A stretch of DNA of 64,000 bases, taken from the NCBI GenBank assembly GCA_025358575.1, contig JANYJA010000070.1, forward strand, positions 28,753 through 92,752. Reading direction: 5' to 3'. The notes below the pieces were generated by a model. That model worked only from the letters and a program-made list of their open reading frames with translations, made no database searches and was not told the DNA's origin. The DNA comes from Terriglobia bacterium. Its GTDB lineage: Bacteria > Acidobacteriota > Terriglobia > Bryobacterales > Bryobacteraceae. This document shows positions 59,386 through 64,000 of this stretch, piece by piece. Numbering within the stretch: the stretch's first letter is position 1; the number at the start of each line of letters is the position of its first letter. Position numbers and translations under genes: made by a program.

Positions 59386-60633
59386 CTAGAACCTGAAGCA
59401 ATCCAGTAGATTTCCGATATCGCTTCGTCCATCTCGCGGCGGCGCCGGCGGTCCAAACGGCTGGCCGTTGGCCGCGTCATTGTTAGCTCCCGGCGTTTGC
59501 AAATCGAACTGGTGATTAATCGATGCCAATGTGGGCAACCCGAAAATCGCTTCGACGAACTTTAAGATGGACCCGTGCTCACTCTGCGTTGGGGACAAAT
59601 AGCCGGGCTTGGCATACGGCGAAATAACCCAGGTCGGAACGCGGATGCCAGCCCCGTAAGCGTCGAACACCGGCGGGGCCACGTGATCGAAGAAACCGCC
59701 GCCCTCGTCATAAGTGAAAATGTAGGCTGCTGTTTTCCAGTACGACGACTTCATCAGGGCGCTGATAAAAGCTTTTTGATTCTGCACCCCAATGCCCAGC
59801 GGATAGGGCGGATGCTCCCCATTCAGGTCGGTAGTCATCAGAAACGAGACCTGCGGAAGGGCGCCGCCTTTCAGGTCATTTTCGTAATCGTCGTCGCTAT
59901 AGTTGTTGACACGCGGGTCCTGGTACCACTTCTGGAAGAACTGAAAATGGTTATCGCACACGCCGCTCCCTACGGTGCATGCCGGTCCGTCGTTATATAC
60001 CTTCCACGTAATTCCGTGGGCATCGAGAAGATCCAGAATGCACGGGAACATCAGTGATCCAACAGGAATACTGTTGGTGGTATTTCCGCCCGACGTTCCC
60101 GCAGCCAGATATAAGCGGTTTGGATAAGTCTCGCTCAGCACGGAGCAGAAGTAATTCGCGCACAGGGAAAACTTGCTGAAAAGCGAATAGTAAAACGATA
60201 GCTCCGTCTGATCGTAATAACCCATCGCACCCGCTCCGTCGGCAGTGTAGAAGCCATTCATTGCGCCGTTATTCCACTCGGCGTGGATGTGCGCCCAATC
60301 GTGTTGGGGGTCGGGTGAGATGCCAGATGTCAAATGGCTCGGCGTGACGGTACCGCCATGTCCATCTGGCTGCGAATAACCAGCCGGCACGCCATAGGAG
60401 CCCACAAAGGGGGCATACCCGTAGTAGTGGTCGAAAGATCGGTTTTCGTTGCAGCAAATCAACACATTTTTAATCGGATAGGTTCCGGCCGCCCCGGTCT
60501 GAACGTCCTCTTGGGCGTGCAAACGGCCTAACGGAATCTGAGAGGCGACGCTTGCCAGCCCCAGCGCGGACATGCTCTTAATCAATCCGCGACGTGACCA
60601 GCCACTTCGAGCCTCATTGGACAAATCCTTCAC
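59386..60633 (-). CDS. Tat-exported phosphoesterase (PF04185-like)
   Basis: 415 residues. A twin-arginine signal ([20 protein letters not shown]) lies at residues ~13-35. The phospholipase C/acid phosphatase family signature [13 protein letters not shown] is followed by [32 protein letters not shown] and [13 protein letters not shown], all typical of the group that acts on phospholipids or phosphomonoesters in the periplasm. I chose GTG 60633, with AGGTGGT about 4 nt upstream, giving a normal Tat n-region; a frame to 60702 exists. There are ~270 bp of mainly non-coding DNA between this gene and the NtrC-type gene, where I see no clear element. Confidence 0.82.
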   Translation of the reverse strand: MKDLSNEARSGWSRRGLIKSMSALGLASVASQIPLGRLHAQEDVQTGAAGTYPIKNVLICCNENRSFDHYYGYAPFVGSYGVPAGYSQPDGHGGTVTPSHLTSGISPDPQHDWAHIHAEWNNGAMNGFYTADGAGAMGYYDQTELSFYYSLFSKFSLCANYFCSVLSETYPNRLYLAAGTSGGNTTNSIPVGSLMFPCILDLLDAHGITWKVYNDGPACTVGSGVCDNHFQFFQKWYQDPRVNNYSDDDYENDLKGGALPQVSFLMTTDLNGEHPPYPLGIGVQNQKAFISALMKSSYWKTAAYIFTYDEGGGFFDHVAPPVFDAYGAGIRVPTWVISPYAKPGYLSPTQSEHGSILKFVEAIFGLPTLASINHQFDLQTPGANNDAANGQPFGPPAPPRDGRSDIGNLLDCFRF

Positions 60634-60792
60634 AAAGACCACCTTTTGGGACCGGGTTTCGGACCCCTTGAGAAGTGTAATGGATTGAGAGGGCGGGTTC
60701 AAGTGCCAAAAATCAGCCTTGAAATCGCCTCCTCAAAGCCGCCTAAACCAGCCGTTCTTCTTTGCATCTTCTCGCCAACGCGTGCCCAGCCT

Positions 60793-60821
60793 TTGACTTC
60801 TTATCCCGGCTTTGCTATAAA
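60793..60821 (+). promoter_or_regulatory. strong candidate sigma-70 promoter of the TPR-like gene
   Basis: TTGACT (60793-60798, 5 of 6), 17 bp, TATAAA (60816-60821, 5 of 6). The start would fall near 60828, only about 7 nt before ATG 60835, so the message would have almost no leader. Confidence 0.62.
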
Positions 60822-60834
60822 CTCAAGCTGGTTT

Positions 60835-61353
60835 ATGGCAATCAAGAAGAAGTCCCCCGCCGTTGCCGAGCCGCCCACTCAGCTGCAGCTTTTCGATCGC
60901 GCGATTCAGCTTTTTCGCGCGCAGAATCTTCCCCAGGCGCGTGAACTTTTCGTGCAGGCGATCTCGGGCGATCAGCACGCCATATCGCAAGCCGCGCGCG
61001 TCCACATCAACATCTGCGACCGCCGCCTGGCCAAGCCCGCTCCCAATCTCTCCACCCTTGAAGATCATTACAATTACGCCGTCGAACGCATCAACGCCCG
61101 TGATATCGCCACTGCCCGCCACCATCTCGACCTGGCGCAAGGCATCGATGGCAACGCCGACCACGTCCTCTATGCCCAAGCCGTCTGCGCCTCCCTCAGT
61201 GGAGATTCCCGCAATGCCTATGAGAACCTGAAGCGTGCCATCGAAATCGCACCCAGCAATCGTCTTGCCGCCCGGCAGGATGCCGACTTCGCGGCCGTCG
61301 CCCAGCAACCCAGCATGCAGCAACTGCTCTTCCCCGAAAAGACACCTTTTTAA
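60835..61353 (+). CDS. small TPR-like helical protein
   Basis: 172 residues with helical repeats (LFDRAIQLFRAQNLPQAREL, HHLDLAQGIDGNADHVLYAQ and AYENLKRAIEIAPSNRLAAR) and a short basic N-terminus (MAIKKKSPAVAE). There is no signal peptide. I chose ATG 60835 because the upstream frame to 60646 is Pro/Arg-rich without SD, and the promoter just ahead fits. It precedes the YvcK-like gene by 15 bp and may be part of the glmU operon. Function is unknown beyond a possible scaffold role. Confidence 0.72.
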   Translation: MAIKKKSPAVAEPPTQLQLFDRAIQLFRAQNLPQARELFVQAISGDQHAISQAARVHINICDRRLAKPAPNLSTLEDHYNYAVERINARDIATARHHLDLAQGIDGNADHVLYAQAVCASLSGDSRNAYENLKRAIEIAPSNRLAARQDADFAAVAQQPSMQQLLFPEKTPF

Positions 61354-61368
61354 GTCGCCGGAATTTCC

Positions 61369-62388
61369 ATGAGGCGCCCCCAAGCCCCTCTCCGCATCGT
61401 CTCCATCGGCGGCGGCACGGGACTTTCTTCGCTGCTTCATGGGCTGAAAGATTATGTCTGCCCTCCAGGAACGAAGAGCCCTGAAATTGTGGTTACCGCC
61501 GTGGTGACAGTCACCGACGATGGCGGAAGTTCCGGCCGTCTCCGCCGCGATTTCGATGTCCTCCCTCCCGGTGACATCCGCAACTGCATGGTCGCTCTCT
61601 CCGAAGATGAGGCGCTGCTTTCGCGACTCTTTCAGTACCGCTTCGAGAGTGGCCGCGGGCTCAAAGGTCATAGCTTCGGCAACCTCTTTCTCACCGCCCT
61701 CACCCACATCACGGGCGATTTTTCAGAAGCCGTAAAACAATCTTCCGAAGTCTTGAAAATATCCGGCAGGATTTACCCTTCCACTGCAGCCAATGTCCGC
61801 CTGGAAGCGCTGCTGGAGGATGGCACGCTGGTCCGCGGCGAGACCAAAATCAGTCAAAGCCGGCGCCGCATCGAAGAGATCCGCTTGCAGCCGCGGTGCC
61901 GCCCGGTCCCCGACGCCATCAAGGCCATCGCCGAAGCCGACCTCATCACTTTCGGACCTGGGTCGCTCTTCACCAGCGTGATTCCGAACCTCTTAGTCGC
62001 TGGAATTCCGCGGGCTATTCGCGAGTCGAAAGCCGCCAAAGCCTACTTCGTGAATCTCATGTGGCAGCCCGGTGAAACCGTATCCTTCAGCGGCTCCGAT
62101 CACATCGAGGCCATTCACAAACACGCGCGCGGACCGCTCATCGATTACGCCGTGCTCAACACCAGCCCCATCCGTGCCGCCCTGAAAAAGCGTTATGCGC
62201 GCGAACAGATGCAGCCCGTGGAAAATGATCTGGAGAGCATTCGTAACATGGGTATACAAATCGTGAAAGCCGATCTATTGCGCAAGGGCACGGTAGCGCG
62301 GCATGATCCCGCGGCCATCGCCGCCGTCGCCGTGAAGCTCGCTCAGGATAACCGCAAAAGGAGAACCGAATCCACGCATGCCAAGTGA
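61369..62388 (+). CDS. YvcK-like (CofD-related) gluconeogenesis/morphogenesis factor
   Basis: 339 residues. The N-terminal motif IVSIGGGTGLSSLLHGLKDY, VTVTDDGGSSGRLRRDF and LPPGDIRNCMVALSEDE are diagnostic of the YvcK family, which binds UDP-sugars and supports cell shape and growth on gluconeogenic carbon. Later FGPGSLFTSVIPNLLVAGI also fits. In Bacillus it is encoded near a P-loop RapZ-like protein; here it sits upstream of glmU and overlaps it by 11 bp, a sensible pairing because both handle UDP-GlcNAc. The enzymatic CofD activity (F420 synthesis) is less likely given the YvcK-type motifs. Confidence 0.88.
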   Translation: MRRPQAPLRIVSIGGGTGLSSLLHGLKDYVCPPGTKSPEIVVTAVVTVTDDGGSSGRLRRDFDVLPPGDIRNCMVALSEDEALLSRLFQYRFESGRGLKGHSFGNLFLTALTHITGDFSEAVKQSSEVLKISGRIYPSTAANVRLEALLEDGTLVRGETKISQSRRRIEEIRLQPRCRPVPDAIKAIAEADLITFGPGSLFTSVIPNLLVAGIPRAIRESKAAKAYFVNLMWQPGETVSFSGSDHIEAIHKHARGPLIDYAVLNTSPIRAALKKRYAREQMQPVENDLESIRNMGIQIVKADLLRKGTVARHDPAAIAAVAVKLAQDNRKRRTESTHAK

Positions 62389-63781
62389 AGTTACAGTCGT
62401 CATCCTCGCCGCCGGCCTGGGCACGCGGATGCGTTCGCGCCGCGCCAAGGTGCTGCACCGCGCCGGTGGCCTGAGCCTCGTCGAACACGCCGTGAATACG
62501 GCGCTCGAAATCGCCGAGCCCGCGCGGACATTCGTCGTCGTCGGCCATCAGGCCGAGCGCGTGCGCGAAGTGGTAGCGGATCGCGGCGTTGCCTTCATCG
62601 CCCAGGCCGAACAGAAGGGCACGGGTCACGCCCTGCTCAGCGGACAGCTCGAGCTTGCCACGCTCGGCGGCCTTCTCGTCATCTTCTATGGCGATTGCCC
62701 GCTCATCCTTGGTTCGACGCTCACGCAATTGGTCGCACAACAACTTGCTTCCAGCGCCGCCGCAACCATCATCACCACCGATCTTCCCGATCCCACCGGA
62801 TACGGCCGCGTCATCCGCACCGCCGATGGTGTCGTCGCCATCGTCGAACAGAAAGCCGGCACGCCCGATCAGTTAGCCGTGCGCGAGATCAATGCCGGGA
62901 TTTACTGCTTTAGGGCCGATCTGTTCTGGAAACATGTCGGCGAAATCCAGCCCAATAACCCGGCTAAAGAATACTACTTGACCGACATGATCGAGATCCT
63001 CATTCGCGCAGGTCACCACATCGATGCGATGAAGGTCGCGGACTCGGGCGAGCTGCTCGGCATCAACAATCGCATCGAACTCGCCAACGTCGATCGCATC
63101 TTTCGCGCGCGCAAAGTTCGCCAGTTGATGCTCGACGGCGTTACCGTCGAAAAGCCTGAGACCGTCACCGTCGATTCCGGCGTCACCGTCGGCATGGACA
63201 CCGTCATCGAGCCCTTCGCGCAGTTGCTCGGCCAAACCCACATTGGCGAAGATTGCCGCATTGGAGCGTGCTCCATTGTTGGAGATTCCAATTTAGCTGA
63301 CGGCGTCGTAGTCGCGCCCTTCACCATGATCGGAACTTCCCGCCTGGAATCCGGTGTCACGGTTGGCCCGTTCGCTCGCCTCCGCATGGGCAACCATCTG
63401 GCTAAGAACGCGCACATTGGAAACTTCGTCGAGTTGAAAAAAGCGCGCGTCGGAGCGGGGGCCAAAGCCGGCCACCTCGCTTACTTGGGCGACTGTAATA
63501 TCGGCGAATCCGTCAACATTGGCGCTGGGACCATCACCTGCAATTTCGATGGCGTTCAAAAGCACGGCACCAGGATCGGGGATGGCGTCTTTGTCGGCAG
63601 TAACTCCACTCTCGTCGCCCCAATCGAAATTGGCGCGGGCGCGTATCTAGCCGCGGGTTCGGTAATAACGGAAAATGTGCCGGAGAAAGCTCTGGCGCTC
63701 GGAAGAGCACGGCAGGTAATTAAAGAAGGATGGAAGAAAAAAGGGCAGCCGGCAAAAAAAGATTTGCCAACTGCCCCATAA
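62378..63781 (+). CDS. glmU: bifunctional UDP-GlcNAc pyrophosphorylase / glucosamine-1-P acetyltransferase
   Basis: 467 residues. The N-terminal pyrophosphorylase domain opens with VILAAGLGTRMRSRRAKVLH and has VIFYGDCPLI and AVREINAGIYCF. The C-terminal left-handed beta-helix has hexapeptide repeats (IGEDCRIGACSIVGDSNLA, HIGNFVELKKARVGAGAKAG, NIGAGTITCNFDG), which carry the acetyl-CoA/acetyltransferase site. GlmU makes UDP-N-acetylglucosamine for peptidoglycan and LPS. Length and order match the family. The start lies inside the yvcK-like 3' end. A basic, Pro/Lys-rich tail ends the protein. Confidence 0.95.
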   Translation: MPSEVTVVILAAGLGTRMRSRRAKVLHRAGGLSLVEHAVNTALEIAEPARTFVVVGHQAERVREVVADRGVAFIAQAEQKGTGHALLSGQLELATLGGLLVIFYGDCPLILGSTLTQLVAQQLASSAAATIITTDLPDPTGYGRVIRTADGVVAIVEQKAGTPDQLAVREINAGIYCFRADLFWKHVGEIQPNNPAKEYYLTDMIEILIRAGHHIDAMKVADSGELLGINNRIELANVDRIFRARKVRQLMLDGVTVEKPETVTVDSGVTVGMDTVIEPFAQLLGQTHIGEDCRIGACSIVGDSNLADGVVVAPFTMIGTSRLESGVTVGPFARLRMGNHLAKNAHIGNFVELKKARVGAGAKAGHLAYLGDCNIGESVNIGAGTITCNFDGVQKHGTRIGDGVFVGSNSTLVAPIEIGAGAYLAAGSVITENVPEKALALGRARQVIKEGWKKKGQPAKKDLPTAP

Positions 63782-63795
63782 AACAACTCGGTGGA

Positions 63796-64000
63796 TTAAG
63801 CGGTCGCCGCCGCCGCCGTTGCCTTGCGGCCCTGGAAGCATTCACGACAAAACACGGGACGCCCTTGGGTGGGCCGGAACGGGACCGTCGTCTCCCGCCC
63901 GCATTGCGAACAGTTGGTCGTAGTCTCCGCTCGATGATTGCCAGAAGGAGCACCTCCCTGGCGTTTGCTCTTACACGCCTTGCAGCGCTTGGGCTCATTC
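63796..64000 (-). CDS. zinc-ribbon protein, C-terminal part (partial at right edge)
   Basis: A frame open from the right edge ends at TAA 63798-63796, about 67 residues. It contains three Cys pairs (CKAC, CSQC and CREC) in the arrangement CSQCGRETTVPFRPTQGRPV then FCREC, typical of the CxxC-x17-CxxC zinc ribbon found as small stand-alone proteins or as tails of larger ones. The tail is Ala/Thr-rich (RKATAAAAT). The upstream part lies outside the window, so the full product cannot be named. The stop lies 14 bp from the glmU end, tail to tail. Confidence 0.6.
   Translation of the reverse strand, partial: NEPKRCKACKSKRQGGAPSGNHRAETTTNCSQCGRETTVPFRPTQGRPVFCRECFQGRKATAAAATA

Noticed and set aside
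1..64000. tRNA, rRNA, CRISPR arrays, insertion sequences
   Set aside because: I looked for cloverleaf-like runs, regularly spaced repeats and transposase motifs and saw none. Only the 608-bp duplication repeats on a gene scale.

Overview
The window looks like chromosomal DNA of an acidobacterium, most likely the Bryobacterales/Solibacter group. The evidence is a secreted protein with a TIGR03437-type 'Solibacter C-terminal' region, a remnant of the long carboxypeptidase-regulatory-like proteins typical of that group, a LacI-like sugar-binding remnant of the same flavour, an ECF sigma/anti-sigma/B-box/DUF4097 operon, and the general mix of housekeeping genes. This placement is inferred from protein families; there is no rRNA in the window. 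I saw no tRNA, rRNA, CRISPR array, phage or intact insertion sequence.

Layout. 1-3 kb: end of malate synthase, cysK, a TPR protein and a gene remnant. 3.1-8.1 kb: a three-gene run of a secreted beta-propeller-like/Solibacter-type/cupredoxin fusion, a decaheme cytochrome and an outer-membrane beta-barrel, which resembles an MtrA/MtrB electron conduit. 8.2-14.6 kb: an NtrC-type regulator, a membrane protein with a long disordered tail, small unknown genes and a diheme cytochrome protein. 14.7-27.5 kb: two complete RND tripartite efflux operons back to back, the first preceded by a perfect palindrome beside its promoter. 27.5-28.9 kb: a scar holding a 608-bp second copy of part of the second RND pump gene fused to a truncated gene. 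28.8-35.8 kb: an alcohol dehydrogenase divergent from threonine synthase, a TlpA-like protein, an SDR, galU, a glycosidase-like secreted protein and a PA2169-type protein. 35.8-41.9 kb: rpoD, nrdR and a five-gene ECF sigma operon. 41.9-54.3 kb: ten minus-strand genes. The upstream six (45.1-54.3 kb) are tightly packed and encode a GMC oxidoreductase-alpha/beta hydrolase fusion, an SRPBCC-metallo-beta-lactamase fusion, a nitroreductase-like protein, a RoxA-like diheme cytochrome, a membrane protein and a transglutaminase-like protein. The other four are an SDR, aroK, a DinB-like protein and glycerate kinase. 54.4-64 kb: a subtilase and a metallophosphoesterase, a YbaK-like protein, a second NtrC-type regulator with an atypical receiver, a Tat-exported phosphoesterase, a small TPR-like protein, a YvcK-like protein, glmU and the end of a zinc-ribbon gene.

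How the genes fit together. The two best candidates for an under-described system are the six-gene redox/hydrolase operon at 45.1-54.3 kb, which has its own promoter and overlapping or nearly abutting genes, and the cupredoxin/decaheme/beta-barrel set at 3.1-8.1 kb, which would move electrons across the outer membrane. The two RND operons are a duplicated theme, and the scar after the second shows recombination there. Several divergent gene pairs share overlapping -10 elements, and some starts would give very short or absent 5' leaders. All functional roles are read from sequence motifs alone, and no search was run.
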